Assembly (NCBI RefSeq): GCF_009765875.1 | Contig: NZ_LMUP01000014.1 | Location: forward strand, 124,001 to 188,000 | Direction of reading: 5' to 3' | Length of the DNA stretch: 64,000 nt | DNA from: Pedobacter sp. L105 | GTDB taxonomy: Bacteria > Bacteroidota > Bacteroidia > Sphingobacteriales > Sphingobacteriaceae | In this document: positions 32,419 through 41,450 of the stretch, in pieces | How the letters are laid out: each line of letters opens with the position of its first letter | Numbering within the stretch: the first letter of the stretch is position 1 | Notes under the pieces: generated by a model | Told to the model about the DNA's origin: nothing | What the model saw: only the letters and a program-made list of their open reading frames with translations | Databases searched by the model: none | Translations under genes and position numbers: made by a program

Positions 32419-33474
32419 TTACTTGAAGATTTTTCGTTTGTTTAGCGCAGCCCTGTAAAGGTTAGCATTGATCTCATGCTGCGCTTTAGTCTCAGCAAAA
32501 GCATGATAACCAGAGAAATCAGCTTTGGCACACATGTAAATATAATTGTTTTTATCATGGTTGAGCACCGCGTCAATAGCATTGATACTTGGCATCATGA
32601 TAGGTCCGGGAGGCAATCCCAGGTATTTATAAGTATTGTATTTGGAATCTATGCGTAAGAGGGCATTGGTAACGCGTTTTACACCGAAATCGTTATTAGC
32701 AAAAATTACTGTCGGATCGGCTTGTAAAAGAATCCCCCTGTTCAGGCGGTTCAGGTAAAGACCGGCTATGATCGGCATTTCTTTGTCGTACAAGGCTTCT
32801 CCATCCACAATAGAAGCCAGAATTGTTACCTGTTGTGGACTCATATTTAATGCTGCTGCTTTTTGTTTGCGTGCTGCGGTCCAGAATTTATCATATTCCT
32901 TTTCCATTCTGGTAAAGAATTCCACAGGACTGGTATTCCAATACATATCATAAGTGTTCGGAATAAACATCGTATAGATATTATCTGAAGTAAAGCCATA
33001 TTTTTGGGCCAATGCTGCTGAATCGATCACCTTTAAAAAGGAAGCTGAATCTGCTTCGAGATTTTTGGCTACATAACCTGCAAAATCTTCTTTTTTCCTG
33101 ATGTTATGGAATTTAAGTTTCACAGGGTCCTGGTTGCCAGCTTTGATCATGTTGATCAGCGTTCTGTTATTCAGTTTTTTGGTTAACCGGTAACGGCCTG
33201 GTTTAAGGTGCTGTGCCAGATCCATCTTTACTGCTGCTTCACTAAAGGTTTCCGCATCAGTTAACAGGTCTTTTCTTTTGATCTCTTTATATAAACTGTC
33301 CAAGTTAGAGCCTGTTTTAATATACAGATAGGCGCTATTTCCAGAAACGTTAGGTGCAAAATATATTTTATAGAATTTGGATGCGTAAATACCACCGCCA
33401 ATTAAAACGATCAGTATAACGGCAAGTATAATTTTAGAAGTATTGTTTTTTTCTTTTGGATTTTCGGTAGTCAT
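32419..33474 (-). CDS. mltG: Endolytic peptidoglycan transglycosylase MltG
   Basis: 351 residues. A membrane anchor at 15-32 (KIILAVILIVLIGGGIYA) is followed by a LysM-like part and the YceG catalytic domain. ILASIVDGEA holds the catalytic glutamate region (E. coli VEKET), with Asp in the first acidic position. LYLNRLNRGILLQADPTVIF and YNTYKYLGLPPGPI are strongly conserved. It cuts nascent glycan strands near the membrane to set chain ends. It sits between the PASTA protein and thioesterase genes with gaps of 14 and 1 nt. Confidence 0.95.
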   Translation of the reverse strand: MTTENPKEKNNTSKIILAVILIVLIGGGIYASKFYKIYFAPNVSGNSAYLYIKTGSNLDSLYKEIKRKDLLTDAETFSEAAVKMDLAQHLKPGRYRLTKKLNNRTLINMIKAGNQDPVKLKFHNIRKKEDFAGYVAKNLEADSASFLKVIDSAALAQKYGFTSDNIYTMFIPNTYDMYWNTSPVEFFTRMEKEYDKFWTAARKQKAAALNMSPQQVTILASIVDGEALYDKEMPIIAGLYLNRLNRGILLQADPTVIFANNDFGVKRVTNALLRIDSKYNTYKYLGLPPGPIMMPSINAIDAVLNHDKNNYIYMCAKADFSGYHAFAETKAQHEINANLYRAALNKRKIFK

Positions 33475-33488
33475 AGAAGAGTTGTATG

Positions 33489-34262
33489 CTAATTTGTTTT
33501 CTTATTGGACAAGGTAATGTTTACTGCAGTACCGATCTTAACTTTCGTCAGGGTATCGGAAAGGACAGGACTCTGAGCAGTTATAACGGCATTTGCACTG
33601 TCAGTGATATTACCTTCATAAGTTATTGTACCCAACTTCAGGTTTGAACCTCTCAGGGAGAAAGCGGCTTCGCCTTTAGTAAAGCCCAGCAGGGTAGGGA
33701 TATCTACATCCTCATTTCCTCTTCCGTCGCCCAGCAGCATATCAATCTTTGATCCTTTAGGGATGATATCGCCTGGTTTGATGGCCTGCCCTCCGAAGGA
33801 AACATCCAGCACTACATCCCTGCTTACATCAGCTTTGTAAACCGTATCTCCAACTTTCAGGCCAAAACTGCCTATAATAGACTGGGCTTCTATGAATGAC
33901 TTGAACTTTACATCAGGAAATTTTACATTGGGTGCCTGGGCAGTATTGATGGTCAGATAAATAGTCCGGTTATCTTTTACAAATGTATTGGCCTCTGGAT
34001 CCTGGTCTATCACTGTACCTTTTGGCATATCCATCATATAAACGGAATCTACCTGATAGCGTAGGCCCATTTCTTCCAGTTTACTCACCGCCTGATCAAA
34101 GGATAACCCTTTTACGGCAGGTACATTTAAGCCCTGACCATGTTTGGTGTAATAACGCAGGCTATAAAAGGCAGCTGTAAGGAGAATTACTACGGTAGCG
34201 ATAGCTGCGAGTAAATTGTTTCTGAAAGACTTGGTTTGTAAATAGGAGACGAATTTGGCCAT
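33489..34262 (-). CDS. Membrane-anchored PASTA-domain protein
   Basis: 257 residues. Short cytoplasmic start, one membrane helix at 19-34 (AAIATVVILLTAAFYS), and three PASTA domains at about 45-108, 110-180 and 185-255 (each opens near VPxVKGLSFDQA-like segments: LNVPAVKGLS, VKFPDVKFKS, VDIPTLLGFT). There is no kinase or transpeptidase domain, so it may bind muropeptides or septal glycan as a stand-alone sensor or tether. First gene of the operon with mltG, which supports a cell-wall role. It diverges from ddl, another wall gene. Confidence 0.9.
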   Translation of the reverse strand: MAKFVSYLQTKSFRNNLLAAIATVVILLTAAFYSLRYYTKHGQGLNVPAVKGLSFDQAVSKLEEMGLRYQVDSVYMMDMPKGTVIDQDPEANTFVKDNRTIYLTINTAQAPNVKFPDVKFKSFIEAQSIIGSFGLKVGDTVYKADVSRDVVLDVSFGGQAIKPGDIIPKGSKIDMLLGDGRGNEDVDIPTLLGFTKGEAAFSLRGSNLKLGTITYEGNITDSANAVITAQSPVLSDTLTKVKIGTAVNITLSNKKTN

Positions 34263-34357
34263 TTAGTTTTTTAGTGTGCATTATATTTGGTTCAAATTTA
34301 GGCTAAAAATATATTTTATGGGAATTTAAATGAGATGTGAATAAAGTATTTAATATT

Positions 34358-34391
34358 TTTGAGACATTATCCTGGCTGGATTTAATTTTTG
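34358..34391 (+). promoter_or_regulatory. Probable promoter of ddl
   Basis: TTTG (34358-34361), then 21 bp, then TAATTTTTG (34383-34391), a near match to TAnnTTTG with one extra T. The ATG of ddl is 34 nt past the -7 box. Confidence 0.45.
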
Positions 34392-34424
34392 CACAGCTAA
34401 AGAAATGCATAAATACATAAACTA

Positions 34425-35411
34425 ATGAAAAAAACAATAGCACTACTTACCGGAGGTACTACAGGGGAGTGGGTAATATCTGTAAAAAGTGCAGCTACCA
34501 TAGCTCATCACCTTGACCTGGAAAAATTTGAGGTGTATAAAATTATGCTTACCCAACAGGGGTGGTTCTATGAACCTTCTGATTCTGTAAAAGTAGAAGT
34601 AGACCGAAATGATTTCTCATTGACGATAAAAGGTCGCAAGGTTACTTTTGATGGTGTATTTATTGCTATCCACGGTGCGCCAGGTGAAGACGGTAAATTG
34701 CAGGGATATTTTGATATGCTGGGTTTGAAGTATACTACCTGTGATGCACTGACTTCAGCCGTTACCATGAACAAAGGATATACTAAGGCTATTGTGCAGG
34801 ATATCCCATTGTTACATGTAGCTAAATCAGCACAGGTATTTAATAACTCTCCGTATAATCTCAATGATATAAAAAAGGAGTTGAAACTTCCATATTTTGT
34901 AAAGCCAAACAATGGCGGAAGCAGTATTGGCATGACCAAAGTGAAAAATCAATATGATCTGCAGACTGCGATTGATAAGGCTTTTAAGGAAGACAGCCAG
35001 ATTTTGATTGAAGAATTTATTGAAGGCAGAGAATTTACCATAGGTGTAGTGAAACTGGATGGTAAAATTGTAGTATTGCCAGCTACTGAAGTGGAAACAG
35101 CTAAAGAGTTTTTTGATTTTGAAGCGAAATATACTCCTGGTGTGGCAACAGAAACAACTCCTGCGCCGATCAGGGCTGAAACACGTAAAAGAGTAGAAGA
35201 AATTGCTACTGCAATCTATATGAAGTTAAATTGCAGGGGAGTGGTAAGGATTGATTTTATCCTGACAGGAGATGAAGGTGATTTCTATTTTATTGAGATC
35301 AATACTATTCCTGGTCAGACGGCCACCAGTTTTATTCCTCAGCAGGTTGCTGCTTTTGGTCTGTCGCTCAATGATTTTTATACTAAACTGATCAAGGAAA
35401 CGATTGGATAA
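34425..35411 (+). CDS. ddl: D-alanine--D-alanine ligase
   Basis: 328 residues, ATP-grasp fold. ALLTGGTTGEWVISVKSAATI at the N-terminus, YFVKPNNGGSSIGMTKVKN (ATP loop), LIEEFIEGREFT, and RIDFILTGDEGDFYFIEINTIPGQT with the Asp, Glu and Asn metal ligands. It joins two D-Ala for peptidoglycan precursors in the cytoplasm. Divergent from the PASTA-mltG operon, so wall genes cluster here. A bidirectional terminator at 35418-35448 separates it from the convergent DUF3575 gene. Confidence 0.97.
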   Translation: MKKTIALLTGGTTGEWVISVKSAATIAHHLDLEKFEVYKIMLTQQGWFYEPSDSVKVEVDRNDFSLTIKGRKVTFDGVFIAIHGAPGEDGKLQGYFDMLGLKYTTCDALTSAVTMNKGYTKAIVQDIPLLHVAKSAQVFNNSPYNLNDIKKELKLPYFVKPNNGGSSIGMTKVKNQYDLQTAIDKAFKEDSQILIEEFIEGREFTIGVVKLDGKIVVLPATEVETAKEFFDFEAKYTPGVATETTPAPIRAETRKRVEEIATAIYMKLNCRGVVRIDFILTGDEGDFYFIEINTIPGQTATSFIPQQVAAFGLSLNDFYTKLIKETIG

Positions 35412-35417
35412 TTGTTA

Positions 35418-35448
35418 AAACAGCAATGCTTACACAGCATTGCTGTTC
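35418..35448. terminator. Bidirectional terminator between ddl and a DUF3575 gene
   Basis: AACAGCAATGCT and AGCATTGCTGTT form a perfect 12-bp stem with loop TACAC, between convergent genes. Flanking AAAA and a short T-containing tail allow use in both directions. Confidence 0.75.
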
Positions 35449-35462
35449 AAAAAATTTTGTTA

Positions 35463-36245
35463 TTATAACCTGAAGCCTAAACTAAGACCACCTCTAACAC
35501 CGGCCCAGGGGCCTTTGATATCGATAGTTGCTTTATCAGAAGTAACAGTTGACGTAGCTTTAACCAGGGGAAGGTCGCTCACAAATTGCGCAAGCTGTTG
35601 TCTTACATATTGTTCTTCTATTGGAATGAAGTTTTTATCACTCACCAGGCTTCCTTTTGAAGTACCGTAGTTTGGTCCGGCTATCCACCAGTCAAAATAA
35701 AGCAGTTTGGTCAGCTTCCATTGTGCACCAACCATTACACCAGCGGTATACGTATTGAGGCTACCTTTAAAATTCAGGGTTTCGGTATAATGTAACTGGG
35801 TCACATCATAACTGAAAGGTCCGTCGCCATTGTATTTAGCATAACTTACGAACGGTGCCAGGTAAAAACCTCTGAACACACCTTTTTCTCCCAGATAGAA
35901 TTTCACTTCTGGGGTAATAGCAAAGTTAGAAGTTCTAAAAGTGCTGATGGTTTGTTTGGTTTCCTGATCATCTACTGCATTTTCCACTTGTTTTTTAAAT
36001 GGAATATTAGATTTTGGCATGATCCTGAAATCCATGGCGAAAGATATTCTACTATTTAGGGCACGCTCATATTCGAAAGAGTACGTTTTTAAGATTAAAG
36101 CGCCCAGATTCATTTTGATGATGTTTTTTCCCTCATTTGAAAGACTGTCTTTTGAGACGGTGGTTTGCGCTTTTATTTGCTGTGTAAAGCAAATCAGGGC
36201 AACAATAGCTACTGCAAATAATTTTTTCGTAAAACTGCTCTCCAT
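35463..36245 (-). CDS. DUF3575-type outer-membrane beta-barrel-like protein
   Basis: 260 residues. Signal peptide to about residue 26 (IVALICFTQQIKAQ). Then IIKMNLGALILKTYSFEYERAL, the signature of DUF3575/outer-membrane proteins of Bacteroidota, with alternating strands (FYLAPFVSYAKYNG, LLYFDWWIAGPNYG) and a C-terminal GLSLGFRL ending in an aromatic-rich strand. It probably forms a small barrel in the outer membrane, function unknown. Single gene, convergent with ddl; own promoter presumably in the 126-bp gap before the Crp-like gene. Confidence 0.82.
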   Translation of the reverse strand: MESSFTKKLFAVAIVALICFTQQIKAQTTVSKDSLSNEGKNIIKMNLGALILKTYSFEYERALNSRISFAMDFRIMPKSNIPFKKQVENAVDDQETKQTISTFRTSNFAITPEVKFYLGEKGVFRGFYLAPFVSYAKYNGDGPFSYDVTQLHYTETLNFKGSLNTYTAGVMVGAQWKLTKLLYFDWWIAGPNYGTSKGSLVSDKNFIPIEEQYVRQQLAQFVSDLPLVKATSTVTSDKATIDIKGPWAGVRGGLSLGFRL

Positions 36246-36371
36246 AAATAATTAATTAAATGTTTAAAGTTGTAAACCTATCCTTTATTTTAGTCGTTTA
36301 CAATTATCAAACCAATTATTGCTTTTTTGTAAAGATGAATATTTACTGGATGTTCTTAATTACTTTTGGAC

Positions 36372-36953
36372 ATGTTTAACGATTATTTAATGGCACATCA
36401 CTTTAAGGTGATCTCCGTGAAAAAGGGAGAGACGATATATGAACCCGGACAGCAGCCCAGGTATGTATACTTTATTCAAAGCGGTGAGGTCAGGATGATT
36501 ACTGTTAACAGTGACAATGATCAATTTATACAGGGGGTGTTTAAAGCAAATGAATACTTCGGGGAACCGGCTTTATTGCTGCAGCGGCCTTATCTCGCCT
36601 ATACCATTGCCTATCAGGATACAATACTGGTGCTGGTAGACCGCCCGGCTTTTTTAAACTTCCTGGAAGAAGACAGGGCTTTCAGTATGAACCTGATTGA
36701 AACCTTAAGCGACCGTTTGTTTTATAAATCTATGATGCTGGAGGAAGTAGCCAATGAGCAGGCGGAACACAGGTTGTCTACGCTGATCAGTTATTTGTCT
36801 CGGGACCTGGAAAGCGGGGCCGCATTAAAGGTAACACGGCAGGCTTTAGCCGATATGAGCGGCCTAAGGGTGGAAACAGTGATCAGGGCTGTCAAAAGAC
36901 TAGCGAAATCAGGTGAACTGAGGCTGCTGAAAGGTAAGATGTTTAAACCTTAA
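36372..36953 (+). CDS. Crp/Fnr-family transcription regulator
   Basis: About 193 residues. The cyclic-nucleotide-binding-like domain (VKKGETIYEPGQQPRYVYFIQSGEVRM, FGEPALLLQRPYLAYTI) and the winged helix (VTRQALADMSGLRVETVIRAVKRLAKSG) are clear. The frame runs back to a TTG at 36366; I use the ATG at 36372. However, TACTTTTG at 36361-36368 is a perfect -7 match and would put transcription start at about this ATG, so a leaderless message or a start at the ATG at 36390 (MAHHFKV) is possible. The DUF983 gene downstream is 70 nt away, on the same strand. Confidence 0.88.
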   Translation: MFNDYLMAHHFKVISVKKGETIYEPGQQPRYVYFIQSGEVRMITVNSDNDQFIQGVFKANEYFGEPALLLQRPYLAYTIAYQDTILVLVDRPAFLNFLEEDRAFSMNLIETLSDRLFYKSMMLEEVANEQAEHRLSTLISYLSRDLESGAALKVTRQALADMSGLRVETVIRAVKRLAKSGELRLLKGKMFKP

Positions 36954-37023
36954 TATATGACATAGGTCATAAAAATTAAAATAAAGATTAACTACATTTG
37001 TGTGGTAATTAAATTCTATTAAA

Positions 37024-37470
37024 ATGAAGCCTATTTCAAAGTTTGAAGCTGTTATCCATTGCAAATGCCCAAGATGCAGACAGGGAGATATTTTTTCCGG
37101 TAAAATGTATGCCTTGTCTTTTAAGGGACAGACAACCAATGAATATTGTCCGCATTGCAATCTTCGTTTTGAAAGAGAACCTGGGTATTTCTACGTTTCT
37201 ATGTTTGTGAGTTATGCCATGAGCTGCGCAGAAATGATCAGCGCAAGTGTAGGTGCTTATATTCTTGGACTTGCACTGGTATATGATAACCTTTGGTATT
37301 ATGTAGGTATACTTTTAGGTATTGTTCTGGTGCTTACACCTGTTAATTACCGTTACTCAAGGGTTATCCTTTTACATTGGTTAACTCCTGGACTGGGTTA
37401 TGTTCCCGGAAGCGGTGACAGTGATCCGCAGGGAATAGCAGATCCACACGGACTGGCAGAAAAAGTTTAA
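37024..37470 (+). CDS. DUF983 zinc-ribbon membrane protein
   Basis: 148 residues. Two CxxC pairs, CPRCRQGDIFSG and YCPHCNLRFEREPGYF, form a zinc ribbon ahead of two membrane helices (about 60-85 and 88-110, LVYDNLWYYVGILLGIVLV). DUF983 proteins are common in Bacteroidota and Alphaproteobacteria, sometimes near cytochrome oxidase genes; their role is not established. It ends 7 nt from the convergent thioesterase gene. It may be co-transcribed with the Crp-like regulator upstream. Confidence 0.88.
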   Translation: MKPISKFEAVIHCKCPRCRQGDIFSGKMYALSFKGQTTNEYCPHCNLRFEREPGYFYVSMFVSYAMSCAEMISASVGAYILGLALVYDNLWYYVGILLGIVLVLTPVNYRYSRVILLHWLTPGLGYVPGSGDSDPQGIADPHGLAEKV

Positions 37471-37477
37471 TCCATTT

Positions 37478-37897
37478 TTATATACTGTAGGCAGTGATCA
37501 TGGTTTCATTCACTTTACATCCCTTACCAGTATTAGTGTCTATCATTACATAATCAAACCACCCGTCTGCCGCTATTTTACGAGTACGGACGTTTTCTAT
37601 TTCAAACTGAACGCGGCATCCTTTTTCATTTATGGTGAGTATGCCGGTACGAATCCTGATCAGGTCGCCCATTATGAGCGGCCTTTTATAATCAACATAA
37701 GCTGTGCGCACTACCCAGCCAAAACCGCTTTCCAGGAAGGATTCCATCGACATATTATAAAACTTATCCATCTGCTCGTAACGTGCCGCCAGCACATAAT
37801 CGAAATATTTGCTGTTATGGACATGATGGAACATGTCTATATCGTCTGGCCTTACCCGTAATTCGGTTTCAAATATGCTATACTGGTTCTTTTCCAT
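37478..37897 (-). CDS. Hotdog-fold acyl-CoA thioesterase
   Basis: 139 residues of the 4HBT class: RVRPDDIDMFHHVHNSKYFDYVLAARY with the catalytic Asp, then GFGWVVRTAYVDYKRPLIMGDLIRI. Cytoplasmic thioesterase of the YbgC/FadM type, substrate unknown. The -7 box TACTTTTG (plus 37902-37909) ends 4 nt before the start codon, so its message has almost no leader. It is divergent from rpsO by 99 nt. Confidence 0.9.
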   Translation of the reverse strand: MEKNQYSIFETELRVRPDDIDMFHHVHNSKYFDYVLAARYEQMDKFYNMSMESFLESGFGWVVRTAYVDYKRPLIMGDLIRIRTGILTINEKGCRVQFEIENVRTRKIAADGWFDYVMIDTNTGKGCKVNETMITAYSI

Positions 37898-37901
37898 TCT
37901 G

Positions 37902-37909
37902 CAAAAGTA
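37902..37909 (-). promoter_or_regulatory. -7 element of the thioesterase gene
   Basis: Minus-strand TACTTTTG is a perfect TAnnTTTG match placed 4 nt before the ATG, implying a leaderless or near-leaderless message. No -33 TTTG at the usual distance. Confidence 0.4.
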
Positions 37910-37920
37910 AAGTTTTGATA

Positions 37921-37952
37921 TTTGTTTATCAGTAAAACTTAAACTATCTTTG
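37921..37952 (+). promoter_or_regulatory. rpsO-pnp promoter
   Basis: TTTG (37921-37924), 20-bp spacer, TATCTTTG (37945-37952): both elements match the Bacteroidota consensus exactly. Transcription should start near 37958, 39 nt before the rpsO ATG at 37997. Confidence 0.75.
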
Positions 37953-37996
37953 CGCTCAATTAATTAATCCATATACACTTTAGTATAATTCAAGCA

Positions 37997-38299
37997 ATGT
38001 ATTTAAGTAAAGAAGTAAAAGCCGACATTTTCAAAAAACACGGCGAAGTAGAAACTAACACAGGTTCTGCAGAAGGTCAGGTAGCGTTATTCACATACCG
38101 CATCGCACACTTAACAGAACACTTAAAGAAAAATCGTAAAGATTTCTCTACTCAGTTATCTCTTCAAAAATTAGTAGGTAAACGCCGCGGTATCCTGGCA
38201 TATCTATTTAAAACAGATATCAACCGCTACCGTGCTATCATCAAAGCTTTAGGCTTGAGAGATATTATCAAACCATTAGGTTCGAGAGACAGTAAATAA
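37997..38299 (+). CDS. rpsO: 30S ribosomal protein S15
   Basis: 100 residues. NTGSAEGQVALFTYRIAHLTEHLKKNRKDF, KLVGKRRGILAYL and INRYRAIIKALGLR are the conserved S15 core, which binds the 16S rRNA three-way junction; slightly longer than the 89-residue E. coli form by a C-terminal extension (DIIKPLGSRDSK). The strong promoter at 37921-37952 drives it. A terminator hairpin at 38316-38343 lies before pnp, so pnp probably receives read-through only, the usual bacterial arrangement. Confidence 0.98.
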   Translation: MYLSKEVKADIFKKHGEVETNTGSAEGQVALFTYRIAHLTEHLKKNRKDFSTQLSLQKLVGKRRGILAYLFKTDINRYRAIIKALGLRDIIKPLGSRDSK

Positions 38300-38315
38300 G
38301 CGTAATAATATCAGG

Positions 38316-38343
38316 AAAAGCCATTCTTAAGGATGGCTTTTTT
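38316..38343 (+). terminator. rpsO-pnp intercistronic terminator
   Basis: AAAAGCCAT pairs with ATGGCTTTT around TCTTAAGG and is followed by TT. It would reduce pnp transcription relative to rpsO. Confidence 0.75.
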
Positions 38344-38415
38344 ACTTTGAGAAATAAATAAGTCTATATAAATCTGGTGTGGAGAAAGAGGAAAACACAC
38401 CGCAAATTATTGTAA

Positions 38416-40563
38416 ATGAATGTAATAAAAAAATCGTTCGATCTGGGCGATGGAAGAACAATTGAAATTGAAACAGGCAAATTAGCTAAACAAGCTGATG
38501 GCGCTGTTGTGGTAAGAATGGGAGATACCATGTTATTGGCAACTGTAGTATCTACAGTAGGTGCTAAATCTGGTGTTGACTTTTTACCATTATCTGTAGA
38601 TTACCAGGAGAAATATGCTGCCGCAGGCCGTATCCCTGGAGGTTTTTTACGTCGTGAAGCTAGATTATCAGATTATGAAGTTTTAATTTCACGTTTGGTT
38701 GACCGTGCTTTACGCCCAATGTTCCCTGAAGATTATCACTCTGATACTCAGGTAATGATCACGTTGATCTCTTCTGATAAGAATATCACTCCAGATTCAC
38801 TGGCTGGTTTAGCTGCTTCAGCTGCTATCGCTGTTTCTGATATTCCTTTTAATGGTCCGATCTCTGAAGTTCGTGTAGCAAAAATTGATGGTAAATTAGT
38901 CATTAATCCTTATGTAAGCGATTTAGAACGTGCTACTTTAGAATTCCTTGTTGCCGGTACTGAAAATGATATCGTGATGGTGGAAGGCGAAGCTGACGAG
39001 ATTTCTGAAGAAGAAATGGTTGAAGCAATTGAATTTGCACACAAAGCAATCGTTGTTCAGGTTAAAGTTCAGAAAGAACTTGCTGAAGCGGTTGGTAAAA
39101 CTAAAAAACGTGAGTATTCTCATGAAAACAGTGATCTTGAGTTGAGAGAATCTGTTTTTGCTGCTACTTATGATAAAGTATATGCTGTAGCAAAAAGCCA
39201 GACGTCAAAAAGCGAACGTGGTGATAAATTCGGTGAGATCTTAATGGATTACATCGCTACACTAGGTGAAAACGTTGATGACGTTACTGGTTTCTTAGCT
39301 AAAAAATATTTCCACGATGTGCAGTATGATGCTATCCGTAATCTGGTATTAGATGAAGGTATGCGTTTAGACGGCCGTGATGTACGTACTGTTCGTCCGA
39401 TCTGGAGTGAAGTGGGTTATTTACCTTCTGCACACGGTTCTGCAGTATTCACCCGTGGTGAAACTCAATCTTTAACTACCGTTACTTTAGGTTCTAAAGA
39501 TGATGAGCAAATGATTGATGGTGCTTTCATCAATGGATACAACAAATTCCTGTTACATTATAACTTCCCTGGTTTCTCTACTGGTGAGGTTCGTCCTAAC
39601 AGAGGTGCTGGCCGTCGTGAAATTGGTCATGGTAACTTAGCTATGCGTTCCTTACGTAAAGTTTTACCAGGACTGGAAGAAAATCCATATACTATCCGTA
39701 TCGTTTCTGATATCCTTGAATCTAACGGTTCTTCTTCAATGGCTACTGTTTGTGCTGGTACACTGGCACTAATGGATGCTGGTATTAAAATCAAAGCTCC
39801 TGTATCAGGAATTGCAATGGGATTAATTACTGATGAGAAAACTGGTAAATATGCTATCCTTACCGATATCTTAGGTGATGAAGATCACTTAGGTGATATG
39901 GACTTCAAGGTTACAGGTACTGAAAAAGGTATCGTAGCTTGTCAGATGGACTTAAAAATCAATGGTTTGAAATGGGAAGTATTAACTGCTGCCCTGAAAC
40001 AAGCTAATGAAGCACGTTTACACATCTTAAACGAGATGAAGAAAACGATTGCTGCTCCACGTGAAGATTACAAAGATCACGCTCCGCGTATCGTATCTTT
40101 AAGTATTGACAAGGAATTCATAGGTGCTGTAATTGGCCCAGGCGGTAAAATTATCCAGGAAATGCAACGTGAAACCGGCGCATCGATCTCTATTGAAGAG
40201 GTAGGTAACAAGGGTATCGTTGAGATCTTCGCTGATAACAAAGCTGCTATTGATGCTGCTGTTAAACGTATCAACGCTATCGCTGCAAAACCAGACATAG
40301 GTGCAACTTATGATGGTAAAGTGAAATCAATTATGCCATTTGGTGCATTTGTTGAGATCATGCCAGGTAAAGATGGTTTGCTGCACATCTCTGAGATTGC
40401 ATGGGAACGTTTAGAGACTATGGATGGCGTGCTTAAAGAAGGCGACAAGATCCAGGTTAAATTATTAGATATAGATAAGCAAGGTAAAATGAAGCTTTCA
40501 AGAAAAGCTTTACTGCCCCGCCCCGCTAAACCGGAAGGTGCCCAGGAAAACAAACCTGCTTAA
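38416..40563 (+). CDS. pnp: Polyribonucleotide nucleotidyltransferase (PNPase)
   Basis: 715 residues. Two RNase PH domains (GRIPGGFLRREARLSDYEVL in the first; PAHGSAVFTRGETQ-like SAHGSAVFTRGETQ, FLLHYNFPGFSTGEVRPN and SNGSSSMATVCAGTLAL in the second) are followed by a KH domain (IGPGGKIIQEMQ) and an S1 domain (GKVKSIMPFGAFVEIMPGKDGLLHISEI). It degrades RNA 3' to 5' with phosphate and works in the RNA degradosome in other bacteria. 117 nt after rpsO, ending in a strong terminator. Full length. Confidence 0.98.
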   Translation: MNVIKKSFDLGDGRTIEIETGKLAKQADGAVVVRMGDTMLLATVVSTVGAKSGVDFLPLSVDYQEKYAAAGRIPGGFLRREARLSDYEVLISRLVDRALRPMFPEDYHSDTQVMITLISSDKNITPDSLAGLAASAAIAVSDIPFNGPISEVRVAKIDGKLVINPYVSDLERATLEFLVAGTENDIVMVEGEADEISEEEMVEAIEFAHKAIVVQVKVQKELAEAVGKTKKREYSHENSDLELRESVFAATYDKVYAVAKSQTSKSERGDKFGEILMDYIATLGENVDDVTGFLAKKYFHDVQYDAIRNLVLDEGMRLDGRDVRTVRPIWSEVGYLPSAHGSAVFTRGETQSLTTVTLGSKDDEQMIDGAFINGYNKFLLHYNFPGFSTGEVRPNRGAGRREIGHGNLAMRSLRKVLPGLEENPYTIRIVSDILESNGSSSMATVCAGTLALMDAGIKIKAPVSGIAMGLITDEKTGKYAILTDILGDEDHLGDMDFKVTGTEKGIVACQMDLKINGLKWEVLTAALKQANEARLHILNEMKKTIAAPREDYKDHAPRIVSLSIDKEFIGAVIGPGGKIIQEMQRETGASISIEEVGNKGIVEIFADNKAAIDAAVKRINAIAAKPDIGATYDGKVKSIMPFGAFVEIMPGKDGLLHISEIAWERLETMDGVLKEGDKIQVKLLDIDKQGKMKLSRKALLPRPAKPEGAQENKPA

Positions 40564-40574
40564 TTAATTGTCAC

Positions 40575-40600
40575 AAACCCCGCATTATGCGGGGTTTTTT
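40575..40600 (+). terminator. pnp terminator
   Basis: AAACCCCGCAT and ATGCGGGGTTT pair with a minimal loop and run into TTTTTT, 12 nt after the pnp stop. Confidence 0.92.
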
Positions 40601-40687
40601 GTTTTAAAATAGGTTATTTTTTTATATTTACTCTCTCAACAGCGCATGACCGAAAGGCCTGTCTATTTGAAAATATAACTCAAACAC

Positions 40688-41362
40688 ATGAAACACCTGA
40701 TTGCCCCTTCAGTACTCTCTGCAGATTTTGCCAATTTACAACGCGACGTAGAAATGTTAAATTCCAGCGAAGCGGATTGGTTTCATGTAGATATTATGGA
40801 CGGTGTATTTGTACCTAATATTTCATTTGGTTTTCCGGTAATGGAAGCGATAAAGAAATACGCCACCAAACCCCTGGACGTTCATCTGATGATCGTTGAG
40901 CCGGAGCGTTATATAGAACGTTTTGCAGCAGCTGGCGCCTATTCAATTACGGTACATTACGAAGCTTGTCCGCATTTACATAAAACGATACAGTCTATCC
41001 ACGAAGCCGGCGCTAAAGCTTGTGTGGCGCTCAACCCGCATACACCTGTAGAATTGCTTACCGATATTCTTTCCGATCTGGATATGGTGCTGGTAATGTC
41101 TGTTAACCCCGGTTTTGGCGGTCAGCAGTTTATTCATAACACCCTGTCTAAAATAGCACGCCTGCGGGCCATGGCCCATCAGGTTAATCCCGAATTGTTA
41201 ATAGAAGTTGACGGCGGGGTAGGACTGCACAATACCGCTGCTTTGAGCAGTGCCGGTGCCAATGTTCTGGTAGCAGGAAATGCCGTGTTTGCTGCACCAT
41301 CACCAAAGGAAATGATTTCTTCTATGAAAAATCTTTCTGCCTCTGCGATCAATAGTATATAA
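40688..41362 (+). CDS. rpe: Ribulose-phosphate 3-epimerase
   Basis: 224 residues, TIM barrel. APSVLSADFANL, WFHVDIMDGVFVPNISFG (metal His and Asp), DVHLMIVEPERYI, VMSVNPGFGGQQFI and IEVDGGVG are all family marks. It interconverts ribulose- and xylulose-5-phosphate in the pentose phosphate pathway. Single gene after the pnp terminator. The 109 bp in front hold no clear promoter match. Confidence 0.97.
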   Translation: MKHLIAPSVLSADFANLQRDVEMLNSSEADWFHVDIMDGVFVPNISFGFPVMEAIKKYATKPLDVHLMIVEPERYIERFAAAGAYSITVHYEACPHLHKTIQSIHEAGAKACVALNPHTPVELLTDILSDLDMVLVMSVNPGFGGQQFIHNTLSKIARLRAMAHQVNPELLIEVDGGVGLHNTAALSSAGANVLVAGNAVFAAPSPKEMISSMKNLSASAINSI

Positions 41363-41450
41363 GCTCTATTCATTCAGTAGATAATTTCAAAAAACCGGCT
41401 AATAATTCGATAAAACAATTAGATTTACAACCAATAAATAACCATAAAAA